NCBI GenBank assembly: GCA_032250905.1
Contig: JAVVEQ010000083.1
Coordinates: forward strand, 1-8,601
DNA length: 8,601 bases
Source: Desulfotignum sp032250905
GTDB taxonomy: Bacteria; Desulfobacterota; Desulfobacteria; Desulfobacterales; Desulfobacteraceae
Direction of reading: 5' to 3'
The translations under genes and the position numbers were made by a program. Every line of letters starts with the position of its first letter. Within the stretch, counting starts at the first letter, position 1. This document shows positions 1 through 6,187 of the stretch, piece by piece. The notes under the pieces are model-generated. The model did not search any database. It was not told the origin of the DNA and worked only from the letters and a program-made list of their open reading frames with translations.

Positions 1-1
1 G

Positions 2-235
2 TTTGCCCGTGCCGTTTCTCATGTGCCGGCACTGCTGCTGGCAGATGAACCTACGGCCAGCCTGGACAGCGCCACTGCATTGAACCTGATCCGGCTCATG
101 GCAGATACCGGCAGGGCACTCGGGGTTACCATTATTGTTTCAACCCATGACAACGACATCATCCGGCTTTCAGACCGGACCATCCGTCTGATGGATGGAA
201 AAGCAAAGGAAGAAAACCATGAAACAACCGGTTAA
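2..235 (+). CDS. ABC transporter ATP-binding protein, C-terminal fragment (5' end outside window)
   Basis: This is the end of an ATPase subunit that would power an inner-membrane ABC transporter. The reading frame is already open at base 2 (FARAVSHVPALLLADEPTASLD) and so continues upstream of the window; the GTG at 23 is internal. The visible part holds the Walker B motif with catalytic glutamate (LLLADEP), the D-loop (ASLD) and the H-loop histidine (STHD), followed by a typical C-terminal strand (DRTIRLMDGK). The Walker A and signature motifs lie upstream. The sequence style fits the LolD/MacB-type ATPases that pair with FtsX-like permeases, but the subfamily is only inferred. The 3' end overlaps the following cytochrome lipoprotein gene by 17 nt, so the two are probably co-transcribed. 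Confidence 0.9.
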   Translation, partial: FARAVSHVPALLLADEPTASLDSATALNLIRLMADTGRALGVTIIVSTHDNDIIRLSDRTIRLMDGKAKEENHETTG

Positions 236-452
236 ATTTTTATTGGCAATTGCTGGGGCCATGCTTATTGCCGGATGCGCCCACACCGCGTACCTGGGAT
301 TCCATGGGAAATCCGTCAAAGCCTTTCCCGACATTCATGCCGGCATGACCCGGGATGTTCAATGCCTTGAATGCCATCACCCGGACCATGCCCAGGGTCC
401 TCCTGCCCCCCACCCAGACTTTACCGGATGCCTGAAGTGCCATAACGACTGA
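219..452 (+). CDS. small diheme c-type cytochrome lipoprotein
   Basis: This 77-aa protein is predicted to be exported, lipidated and heme-loaded. It has a basic N-terminus, a hydrophobic stretch and a lipobox ending in Cys20 (LIAGC). Two CXXCH heme c sites follow: C49-L-E-C-H53 and C71-L-K-C-H75. Extra histidines (H22, H29, H40, H54, H57, H65) could supply distal heme ligands. The ATG at 219 is preferred over the in-frame ATG at 195 because AAGGAAG (205-211) lies just upstream and the signal peptide then starts normally (MKQPVKFLLAI). The gene overlaps the ABC ATPase gene by 17 nt. A role in electron transfer at the membrane face is inferred from the heme motifs; the partner is unknown. It converges with the CDF transporter gene with only 16 nt between stop codons. 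Confidence 0.85.
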   Translation: MKQPVKFLLAIAGAMLIAGCAHTAYLGFHGKSVKAFPDIHAGMTRDVQCLECHHPDHAQGPPAPHPDFTGCLKCHND

Positions 453-468
453 AAGGAACCCGATAAAA

Positions 469-1365
469 CTATTCTTCAGTGATTTTAGATTCAGATGGTT
501 CAATATGAATTTCCACATCGATTACTTCGGGACCGTTTTCAAGAATCTGTTTTTTAACCGCTTCCGCAACCTCATGACCGTCAAAAACCGTCATGTGACT
601 TTCCAGAACCACGTGAAGATTTACCTGGAGATTACTACCGGTATATCTTGTTCGAATGCCATGGGCCTGAAGGACGGAAGGATGGCTCTCTGCAAGTGAT
701 TTGATCTGCTTTAGAACCTCTTCAGAAGCGCCGATATCAACAAATTCCTTGATACCGCCAAAAATTATTTTAACGGCGGCATGAAAAATAAATGCGGTAA
801 CAAAAATCGCCCCGACATGATCCAGAAACGTCCATCCCGGAAAAACAATTGAAGCGCCAACAGCGATGAAAACAGGTATGGAACTAAAGGAATCCAGTCG
901 ATGGTGCCATGCATTGGCCACCAGTGACATGCTTTTGATTTTTTTGCCGACCCTTGCCGTCCACTGATAAAGAAACTCTTTAATTATAATCGAAATCACC
1001 GCTGCCCACAGCGCTATCATTGATGGCGGCTGCGCGTGTTTTTCCCTTATCGTAATAATCGCTTCCCATCCAATGGCAGCCCCGGCAACGAGAAGAATGA
1101 CACCGATAAACATTGTGACCAGAGTTTCATACCTTCTGTGACCATAGGGGTGACAGCTGTCCGGGGGCCTTGACCAATAGTAGGACCCGATGATAACTGC
1201 AAAATCGGTCACCGTATCTGAAATACTGTGAATACCGTCAGCCAGGACTGCCTGACTGTGTCCAAACACACCGGCGGAAATTTTTAGAGCCGAAAGAGCA
1301 ACATTTATCCACAGACCGATCCACGTCACCTTGCGTATTTTTCTATCTCGATCCATATCAGGCAT
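469..1365 (-). CDS. cation diffusion facilitator (CDF) family transporter, Zn2+-type site
   Basis: This 298-aa inner-membrane protein probably exports divalent metal (Zn2+, possibly Fe2+, Co2+ or Mn2+) in exchange for protons. About six membrane segments lie between residues 12 and 205. The transport-site residues are visible: TM2 has H46-S-I-S-D50 and TM5 has H154-H-R-L-D158. This HxxxD/HxxxD pattern is usual for zinc-transporting CDF proteins. The cytoplasmic loop contains HPYGH (72-76), a family hallmark. The C-terminal metal-sensing domain (about 210-290) has histidines at 251, 257, 264 and 287. The length is normal for the family. Its ATG shares one base with the stop of the upstream diheme cytochrome (TAATG), which suggests translational coupling. 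Metal specificity is inferred from the motif only. Confidence 0.93.
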   Translation of the reverse strand: MPDMDRDRKIRKVTWIGLWINVALSALKISAGVFGHSQAVLADGIHSISDTVTDFAVIIGSYYWSRPPDSCHPYGHRRYETLVTMFIGVILLVAGAAIGWEAIITIREKHAQPPSMIALWAAVISIIIKEFLYQWTARVGKKIKSMSLVANAWHHRLDSFSSIPVFIAVGASIVFPGWTFLDHVGAIFVTAFIFHAAVKIIFGGIKEFVDIGASEEVLKQIKSLAESHPSVLQAHGIRTRYTGSNLQVNLHVVLESHMTVFDGHEVAEAVKKQILENGPEVIDVEIHIEPSESKITEE

Positions 1366-1907
1366 TACCGTGGAATGGTCACAGAGTCATCATCATAGTC
1401 GCCCTGATCCGCAGTCGTGTGGCAGGCGATACAGTTCCCCAGGGAACCGATCGATGGCCTGTCCAGAATTGCCGGATCCAGGTCATGGTGCTTTTCCAGG
1501 ATATGGGGTATCTCCGTCACCCTGACGGGTGTGTTACCCCTCAGGCTTTTCATGATTTTTCGGGACCTTTTGACAGACACACGATCCGCCGCATTGGCTG
1601 CAAGGTATTGATCAATGGTGTTCTGGGTTTCTTCATCGATCGGGATCTCTTCACCAAAGTGGGATGGCAGTTCACCAAGAATCTTTTTCCAGGAACCGGA
1701 CGGCAGCAGCCACGGCTGATACGCAAAATGGCAGACTCCGCATTCCTGCGCATAGGTGTCATTGTTCACAGATACTGATTGCCTTTTTTCATTGTTGTGA
1801 TGTTTGCCATGGTCCTTGTCATGCTCATCATCATCAGCAAAGCCAGCACCGGCAGAAAAAAGTAAAAACATAACCCCGGCAAGGATGTTGTATTTTAATC
1901 TATTCAT
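1365..1907 (-). CDS. exported diheme cytochrome c (DHC-like) with His/Asp-rich N-terminus
   Basis: This 180-aa protein has a Sec signal peptide (residues 1 to about 24, probable cleavage after GAGFA) and two heme c motifs, C56-G-V-C-H60 and C159-I-A-C-H163, about 100 residues apart. The arrangement, with LPSGSWKKIL shortly after the first heme and a C-terminal second heme, resembles the dihaem cytochrome c (DHC) family of periplasmic electron carriers. Residues 25-39 (DDDEHDKDHGKHHNN) are strikingly rich in His and Asp and could bind metal ions; this is inference, supported by the adjacent CDF metal transporter. Start: the ATG at 1907 has AGAGGAAA upstream and overlaps the TGA of the previous gene (ATGA). 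The downstream CDF gene overlaps by one base, so all three genes probably form one transcript. The redox partner is unknown. Confidence 0.88.
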   Translation of the reverse strand: MNRLKYNILAGVMFLLFSAGAGFADDDEHDKDHGKHHNNEKRQSVSVNNDTYAQECGVCHFAYQPWLLPSGSWKKILGELPSHFGEEIPIDEETQNTIDQYLAANAADRVSVKRSRKIMKSLRGNTPVRVTEIPHILEKHHDLDPAILDRPSIGSLGNCIACHTTADQGDYDDDSVTIPR

Positions 1908-2839
1908 ACCCGTTTTCCTCTTTTCCAGATCATTTTATTGAAAAAATTCATTAAAAAGCCCAGCAAATCAACTGCTTTTTTCAGTATAAAAAAAATAATA
2001 TAACATGTCATACGAAAACTGCCCATCAGTAAGGGCAAAATTCGCTTGAAACCTTGTTTCCACCGGATAGATCGCTGACGCCGCCATGGTTTTTTCTGTT
2101 GCCCGGTATCATAAAATACCGTTTTCCGCTCATCAGGTTCTGCATGATGCCGCTGTTTTGGAGACTGAATGGATTGTTTTTCCCCCTTTTTTTTTAAATT
2201 CACCTGCCAGAAGGATAATTTTGGATTTACTTGCGGAGCAACGCAATGCAAAAAGTTATGATGGCTCCAGGCAAAGGTTTTATCCCATTCTGGCAATACG
2301 CCAAGGTTTTCATGCCACCTCTTCTTGTTCATACTTTCATGAACATCATATTCTCCAGGCCCTAAAAACAGAATGCCGGACTTTATGAAACCGCTCCCGC
2401 CCTTGATACAGTTTGGTCTCTTATACCTCCGCCATGAAACTGCCCCTGTTTTTTCAATACTGACTTTATTCCTGCCTAAACGAAAAATCCCATGTTCGCC
2501 TGTCTGGCTTAGGCCCGTATATGTCTGGTTCCCCCTCAGTTGTCTGTTGTTAAAAAAATGAGTCAGCGGCCGCCCCGTTCCAGCATCCCGCAAATTTGCG
2601 CTGGCACAAAAGTAATGCGTGATGTCCCATGTCGGCAGTTTTTTCAATCGTTCATAAAATTCCAATTGAAGACACCCCTCTTTCTGCTGTGTCAATGGTT
2701 CAAAAACAAGGATGTCTCCAATAACAAAACAATTCCCGATCCGGTGTTCACCCATGGCCATATTCATCTCCCAGGTATAAAAAAAATCATCATACCCGGT
2801 AATAATCTGGTCACCCAACCGGTATTGTTTCCCCTGCAT
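1904..2839 (-). CDS. hypothetical protein, 311 aa, basic with C-terminal hydrophobic segment
   Basis: I do not recognise a family. It is judged a real gene because its TGA overlaps the ATG of the diheme cytochrome (ATGA), a GAGG sequence sits 8 nt before the ATG at 2839, and an in-frame TGA 16-18 nt upstream fixes the start. Residues 1-200 look globular and rich in aromatics, Gly and Trp (GYDDFFYTW near 15-23, GDILVFEPL at 41-49, SHHNFLHC at 192-199). Residues 217-266 are strongly basic (Lys, Arg, Gln). Residues 267-303 are hydrophobic (YIIFFILKKAVDLLGFLMNF) and the end is KRGKRV, so a tail-anchored membrane protein is possible. There is no signal peptide and no CXXCH motif. As first gene of the operon with the cytochrome and CDF transporter, it may help in the same membrane process; the function is unknown. 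Confidence 0.68.
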   Translation of the reverse strand: MQGKQYRLGDQIITGYDDFFYTWEMNMAMGEHRIGNCFVIGDILVFEPLTQQKEGCLQLEFYERLKKLPTWDITHYFCASANLRDAGTGRPLTHFFNNRQLRGNQTYTGLSQTGEHGIFRLGRNKVSIEKTGAVSWRRYKRPNCIKGGSGFIKSGILFLGPGEYDVHESMNKKRWHENLGVLPEWDKTFAWSHHNFLHCVAPQVNPKLSFWQVNLKKKGEKQSIQSPKQRHHAEPDERKTVFYDTGQQKKPWRRQRSIRWKQGFKRILPLLMGSFRMTCYIIFFILKKAVDLLGFLMNFFNKMIWKRGKRV

Positions 2840-2871
2840 TCTTTTGGCCTCAGATCAGCGTTGTTTTTTGT

Positions 2872-2891
2872 CAGGTTTACATCAAAACCTG
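2872..2891. repeat. inverted repeat upstream of the 311-aa gene
   Basis: A perfect 7-bp inverted repeat (CAGGTTT, 6-nt spacer ACATCA, AAACCTG) lies 33-52 nt upstream of the ATG at 2839. On the transcribed strand it is followed by an A-run rather than a U-run, so it does not look like a terminator. It is a possible operator or leader hairpin for the 311-aa gene, cytochrome and CDF operon. No convincing -35/-10 pair was found for that operon. Confidence 0.35.
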
Positions 2892-2970
2892 GACCCAAAG
2901 CAAACCATATTATCTGATTTCTGAAGCGCGACACATGAAGGATGTTGACCAGGTCTTTGAAAACTCGCCT

Positions 2971-3005
2971 CAGGTCTTTCTGGAAAACCGGGGATTTCAG
3001 ACCTG
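2971..3005 (-). terminator. stem-loop just downstream of the activator gene, possible 3' end of operon
   Basis: The arms CAGGTCT (2971-2977) and AGACCTG (2999-3005) are perfectly complementary. Pairing continues with GAAA and TTTC around an ACCGGGGA loop, with one 5-nt bulge, giving an 11-bp stem. It begins 4 nt beyond the stop codon at 3010, where an operon-end structure would be expected. No clear U-tract follows on the - strand, only a short TTTT some nucleotides later, so it may be a 3'-stabilising hairpin rather than an intrinsic terminator. Confidence 0.35.
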
Positions 3006-3009
3006 TCGT

Positions 3010-3795
3010 TTATTCCTTTTTCTCCGTCTGTTCAGCCGCCAGAAGAGCGGCCCCATAGGCCCCGGCCAGCTGGGGATCGGACGGAATCCGGATTTCACGA
3101 TCCAGTTTCCCGGCCAGCAGCTGCACCATGCAGGGGTTTTTGGCCACTCCGCCCGTAAATACAATAGGGCCGTCCGAAGAGACCCGGTTGATCATGCCGG
3201 CAGCCCTCCGGATCACGCTGGTGTGCAGCCCCCGGGCAATTTCCCGGCGGTCTTCGCCCCTGGCAATCAGGGAGGTCACTTCAGATTCGGCAAACACCGT
3301 ACACATGCTGGAAATCAGCAGGTCTTTTTCCGCCGCCAGGGCCTGGGTCCCAAAATTTTCCAGGTCAAATCCCAGGGTGGCGGCCATGATCTCCAGGAAC
3401 TTGCCCGTGCCTGCGGCACAACGGTCGTTCATTTCAAATTTTTTCACTTTGCCCGTGTCAAACAGGGCAATGGCCTTGCTGTCCTGCCCCCCGATATCCA
3501 GAACCGTTCGGGCATCAGGGAATTCCGTCCAGGCGCCCCAGGCATGGGCCTTGATCTCCGTGACGGTCGACGCGTCAAAGGACAGTTCAAACAGGTTCCG
3601 ACCGTATCCTGTGGCCATGATCCTGTCAAAAGATACTTTTTCAATGAGTGCGTTGGCAGTGTTCATGGGATCGAATCCCGTGTCCGCCCGGAACGTTTCC
3701 CGAATGGCACCGGTCCCGTCTACCACCACCAGTTTGATGGTGCGGGAGCCGATATCGATACCGGCATACCGCATCGTTGTTGTGTCTGTGGTCAT
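3010..3795 (-). CDS. ASKHA-type ATPase activator of 2-hydroxyacyl-CoA dehydratase / double-cubane-cluster reductase
   Basis: This 261-aa homologue of HgdC and the DCC-protein reductase is a homodimeric ATPase that carries one [4Fe-4S] cluster and drives single low-potential electrons into its partner using ATP. Visible motifs are phosphate-1 GIDIGSRTIK (12-21), phosphate-2 DIGGQDSK (100-107) and adenosine site FTGGVAKN (213-220). The bridging-cluster cysteines are C126 (NDRCAAGTGKF) and C165 (SSMCTVFAESEV), one of each per subunit. The length is normal. The ATG at 3795 is chosen because AGCAGGA lies just upstream; the in-frame ATG seven codons later has no such site. It starts 8 nt after the stop of the 425-aa component, so the two form an operon. 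It is the only activator in the window and may also serve the paralogue at 6188-7327 (inference). Confidence 0.93.
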   Translation of the reverse strand: MTTDTTTMRYAGIDIGSRTIKLVVVDGTGAIRETFRADTGFDPMNTANALIEKVSFDRIMATGYGRNLFELSFDASTVTEIKAHAWGAWTEFPDARTVLDIGGQDSKAIALFDTGKVKKFEMNDRCAAGTGKFLEIMAATLGFDLENFGTQALAAEKDLLISSMCTVFAESEVTSLIARGEDRREIARGLHTSVIRRAAGMINRVSSDGPIVFTGGVAKNPCMVQLLAGKLDREIRIPSDPQLAGAYGAALLAAEQTEKKE

Positions 3796-3803
3796 GATCC
3801 TGC

Positions 3804-5081
3804 TTACCTGAGCTGCTCGATAAAAGCTTCCACCCGGGTTTTGAGCTGACCGGCATCTTCCATGCCGTAATCGGTTTCCACCCGCAGGCAGGGAATGTTT
3901 TTTTCCTCCAGGGCCTTTTCCACGGGAATGGATTCCATGAGATAGGGCTGGCAGAACTGCAAGCCGTAATGGATCACGCCCTGTGCATTGTATGCGGTGA
4001 CCATCTCCTGGATATGTTCCAGGCGCTGGGGATTGGGGGTGAATATGGCACAGTCCACCTGAAAATACCGGTCCACGATGGCATCCATCATCTCATCCAC
4101 CGTGGTGCCCGTATCGGCGGTGAGGTTCCGGGTGCCCCGTTCCCCCACACAGGATTCCTCGCCCACGATCACGGCCCCTGCCGTTTCAACAATCATATGC
4201 AGTTTCCAGTTGGGAACGGCCTGGGGACATCCCGACACCAGGATGCGGGGCGCGCCGGCAGGGAATGCCCCGATTTTTTCCTGGATCCGGGTTTCCAGTT
4301 CATCACAGATCTTGTTGACCGATTCCGTGAACCGGGCCGGGTTGTCATAAAAGAACACCTGGTTGGCCAGCAGGGCATCCAGGCCGGAAGTGGGGGCGGG
4401 GTCGACCTTTCTCAATGCCGACAGCCGGTGAATGGCGGCCCGCTTGGCATTGACCACATCAATGGCGGCTTTCAGGGACTCCGCCGTGACCGTGACACCC
4501 GTCAATTCTTCCACGGCCGTCTTGAACTTCATGTATTCCGCCTTGAGAAGCGCTTTGGTCTGATCCGTCTTGGTCTGGGGCAGGTCCATGACATACAGGT
4601 TGTCCACCAGGGCACCCAGGGTTTCATAGGCTTTTTTCTTGCCGTCACAGGTGTTTTCCCCCACGATCATGTCAGCGCTTTCCAGGTACGGGCACACTTT
4701 GCCGATTTTAAATCCAAATGAGGATTTGATCAGCGCACAGGTGTTTCTGGGCAAAAGCTGCTCCACTTTTTCCATGGCAAAGTCCGCCCCTGAGCACAGC
4801 CCCACCAGGGTGGCATTGGCCGCCAGGACAATCTCTTCAGGCACAAACACGCAATAGGAACCGATGATTTTTCTTCCGGCGGCTTTTTCGTCCAGCAGTT
4901 CTTTGATGCGCAGCCCATGGACCTCGCTCATCACAAAATCAAAATAGCCCATGCCTTCGGGGCGGTTCTTCTGGGACAGATAAATATCGGTGTAAGCCGT
5001 TCCCAGGACATTGAGCAGGGCATCATGGCCGGCCAGGTCAAGCCCCAGATCCTGCCACATGGATGTATAATCAGTCGTCAT
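3804..5081 (-). CDS. 2-hydroxyacyl-CoA dehydratase-superfamily / double-cubane-cluster anaerobic reductase (paralogue 1)
   Basis: This 425-aa single-subunit member of the HgdB/YjiM/DCCP superfamily probably carries a double-cubane [8Fe-9S] cluster or a related Fe-S centre, reduced by the ATP-driven activator encoded next to it. Cysteines sit in family motifs: C77 (GSYCVFVPEE), C96, C115 (PRNTCALIKSSFGF), C130 (VCPYL), C145 (NTCDGKKK), C285 (SGCP), C311, C344, C377 (QFCQPY) and C398; a VETDYG motif is at 401-406. About 42 N-terminal residues precede the part shared with paralogue 2. The start is the ATG at 5081, with AGGAGA 4 nt upstream; the frame stays open to 5267 but that stretch holds the promoter and operator. 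The natural substrate cannot be told: a 2-hydroxyacyl-CoA or another hard-to-reduce small molecule is possible. Confidence 0.9.
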   Translation of the reverse strand: MTTDYTSMWQDLGLDLAGHDALLNVLGTAYTDIYLSQKNRPEGMGYFDFVMSEVHGLRIKELLDEKAAGRKIIGSYCVFVPEEIVLAANATLVGLCSGADFAMEKVEQLLPRNTCALIKSSFGFKIGKVCPYLESADMIVGENTCDGKKKAYETLGALVDNLYVMDLPQTKTDQTKALLKAEYMKFKTAVEELTGVTVTAESLKAAIDVVNAKRAAIHRLSALRKVDPAPTSGLDALLANQVFFYDNPARFTESVNKICDELETRIQEKIGAFPAGAPRILVSGCPQAVPNWKLHMIVETAGAVIVGEESCVGERGTRNLTADTGTTVDEMMDAIVDRYFQVDCAIFTPNPQRLEHIQEMVTAYNAQGVIHYGLQFCQPYLMESIPVEKALEEKNIPCLRVETDYGMEDAGQLKTRVEAFIEQLR

Positions 5082-5085
5082 GGTA

Positions 5086-5091
5086 TCTCCT
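5086..5091 (-). promoter_or_regulatory. ribosome binding site deciding the start of reductase paralogue 1
   Basis: AGGAGA on the - strand lies 4 nt before the ATG at 5081. It settles the start against a 62-codon in-frame upstream extension. The same AAAGGAGATAYC-ATG context precedes the DUF1858-like gene at 7363. Confidence 0.8.
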
Positions 5092-5121
5092 TTTATTTTT
5101 TTAATTGAGTTTGAATCAGTA

Positions 5122-5150
5122 CTTATACATTTGCGAATTCTATCTGTAAA
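5122..5150 (-). promoter_or_regulatory. sigma70-type promoter of the reductase 1 / activator operon
   Basis: On the - strand the -35 box TTTACA (5150-5145; 5 of 6 to TTGACA) and the -10 box TATAAG (5127-5122; 5 of 6 to TATAAT) are separated by exactly 17 nt. Transcription would begin near 5115, giving a leader of about 34 nt to the ATG at 5081. The -35 box overlaps one arm of the 12-bp inverted repeat at 5146-5174, so control at this promoter is likely. Confidence 0.6.
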
Positions 5151-5174
5151 ATTGATTATCCGAATCAATTTTAC
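5146..5174. promoter_or_regulatory. perfect 12-bp inverted repeat, candidate operator at the divergent promoter region
   Basis: The arms GTAAAATTGATT (5146-5157) and AATCAATTTTAC (5163-5174) are perfect inverse complements around the 5-nt spacer ATCCG. The centre (5160) is about 45 nt upstream of the predicted start of the reductase 1 operon, and one arm overlaps its -35 box. The position suits an activator touching RNA polymerase or a repressor blocking it. It contains TTGAT and ATCAA half-sites like those of FNR/CRP-family regulators, but 7 nt apart instead of 4, so a canonical FNR site is not claimed. Confidence 0.6.
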
Positions 5175-5228
5175 CCTGATCATCGGTTTTTTCGATACAT
5201 GCACCCCTTTTTCCATTTCCTGGTCTGG

Positions 5229-5245
5229 TATTGATCCTTTCAATA
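5229..5245. repeat. second, smaller inverted repeat in the divergent region
   Basis: TATTGA (5229-5234) and TCAATA (5240-5245) form a 6-bp inverted repeat with a 5-nt spacer, about 30 nt upstream of the tentative phosphatase promoter. It shares TTGA/TCAA half-sites and a 5-nt central spacer with the larger palindrome at 5146-5174. It may be a weaker site for the same regulator, but a 6-bp repeat in AT-rich DNA can arise by chance. Confidence 0.3.
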
Positions 5246-5276
5246 AGAATCCCGAAGCTTCATCCAAATTACGAAT

Positions 5277-5305
5277 TAGACAAAGGCGCTCCCACTGGCT
5301 ATTTT
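5277..5305 (+). promoter_or_regulatory. tentative promoter of the phosphatase / reductase 2 / DUF1858 operon
   Basis: TAGACA (5277-5282) and TATTTT (5300-5305) are spaced 17 nt apart on the + strand. Transcription would begin near 5312, making the ATG at 5313 leaderless and favouring the ATG at 5349 with a leader of about 37 nt. The -10 box is weak (4 of 6), so this is tentative. The rest of the 5082-5348 gap shows no further gene. Confidence 0.35.
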
Positions 5306-5348
5306 AAATTTCATGCAAATTCAGAAACCATTGAATAGTAGACGTTCC

Positions 5349-6185
5349 ATGAAAATTGAAACCATCCTTGAAAAAGGATCAGCCCGTCTGAATGAAGACA
5401 CCCTGGTGGCTCAGGGCAACATCTTCGGTGTGTTTGACGGGGCCACCAGCCTGAACAAAACCGTGTTTGAAAAAGAAAAAACCGGGGGATTTATCGCGTC
5501 CTCCGCGGCCCGGTCCGTTTTTGCCACCAACCATTTTCCCCTGAAGGCACTGGCACACACGGCGAACCAATCCATTCACCAACATATGGTCCGCCATGGC
5601 GTGGATTTTACCCGGAAAGAAAACCTGTGGAGCACCAGCGCGGCTGTGGTCCGGATTCAGGACAATACCCTGGAATGGGTCCAGACCGGCGATGCCCAGA
5701 TCATTCTGATTTATCACGACAACACCCACGAAGTGCTGGTGGACCGGGAAGATCATGATTACGACACCCTGTGCCTGTGGCCGGCCCGGGGAAAAACCGG
5801 TCCATCCGGCACGGACACAAGGATTTCCCAACAGATCCGAAAAAAACGGGCTGAGATGAACCTGACCTATGGGGTGTTGAACGGGGAGTCCCATGCCATG
5901 GATTTTCTCCACCACGGCCGCAAATCTTTAGATCAGGTCAACACCGTGCTGCTGTTCACGGACGGCCTGTCCATTCCATCAGAAAAACCGGCAAAAAAGA
6001 AAAATTTCACGCCTTTGGTCACCCTGTACCGGGACCTGGGTCTGGCAGGCCTGAAACACCGGATCCGGCAGATTGAAAAAACCGACCCGGAATGCCGCCG
6101 ATTTCCCAGGTTCAAGACCCACGACGATATTGCCGCCATTGCTGTTCAAGACCTTTCACCCGCCGGATATCCCAAGGAACTCTGA
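5349..6185 (+). CDS. PP2C-like serine/threonine protein phosphatase
   Basis: This 278-aa cytosolic protein with the PP2C (PPM) motif set would remove phosphate from Ser/Thr using two metal ions. Motifs are RLNED (13-17), FGVFDGA (26-32), TGDAQI (113-118), LLFTDGLS (201-208) and THDDIAAIAV (257-266). The metal-binding acids D30, D205 and D260 and the conserved E16-D17 are present. The classical DGHGG is DGATS here, as in many divergent bacterial PP2C proteins, so substrate choice or activity may differ. The ATG at 5349 is preferred to the one at 5313 because PP2C homology begins at once (MKIETILEKG) and the likely promoter leaves 5313 without a leader; neither has a strong ribosome site. It ends 2 nt before reductase paralogue 2, so the two are probably coupled and it may regulate that system. 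Confidence 0.82.
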   Translation: MKIETILEKGSARLNEDTLVAQGNIFGVFDGATSLNKTVFEKEKTGGFIASSAARSVFATNHFPLKALAHTANQSIHQHMVRHGVDFTRKENLWSTSAAVVRIQDNTLEWVQTGDAQIILIYHDNTHEVLVDREDHDYDTLCLWPARGKTGPSGTDTRISQQIRKKRAEMNLTYGVLNGESHAMDFLHHGRKSLDQVNTVLLFTDGLSIPSEKPAKKKNFTPLVTLYRDLGLAGLKHRIRQIEKTDPECRRFPRFKTHDDIAAIAVQDLSPAGYPKEL

Positions 6186-6187
6186 GA

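Noticed and set aside
448..480. Bidirectional terminator between the converging cytochrome and CDF genes
   Set aside because: ACTGAA and TTCAGT can pair but with a 21-nt loop and no T-run on either side; too weak to call.
2086..2917. + strand open frames opposite the 311-aa gene
   Set aside because: They are fragmented and lack ribosome sites, while the - strand frame is continuous and coupled to the next gene.
2935..4721. Long + strand open frames (2935-3849, 3128-3811, 3969-4721)
   Set aside because: They lie opposite the activator and reductase 1, whose conserved motifs are unmistakable on the - strand; the + strand translations show no recognisable motifs.
5152..5168. Canonical FNR binding site
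   Set aside because: TTGAT and ATCAA half-sites are present but separated by 7 nt, whereas the canonical site has 4.
5082..5267. In-frame 62-codon N-terminal extension of reductase paralogue 1
   Set aside because: It would contain the promoter and 12-bp palindrome, lacks family-like sequence, and the ATG at 5081 has a strong ribosome site.
5313..5348. Alternative ATG at 5313 for the PP2C-like gene
   Set aside because: The added 12 residues are outside the PP2C homology, no ribosome site is visible, and the likely promoter would leave no leader.
6092..6187. Upstream extension of reductase paralogue 2 inside the phosphatase gene
   Set aside because: The family homology and ribosome site fit the ATG at 6188; the extension is out-of-frame reading of the phosphatase.
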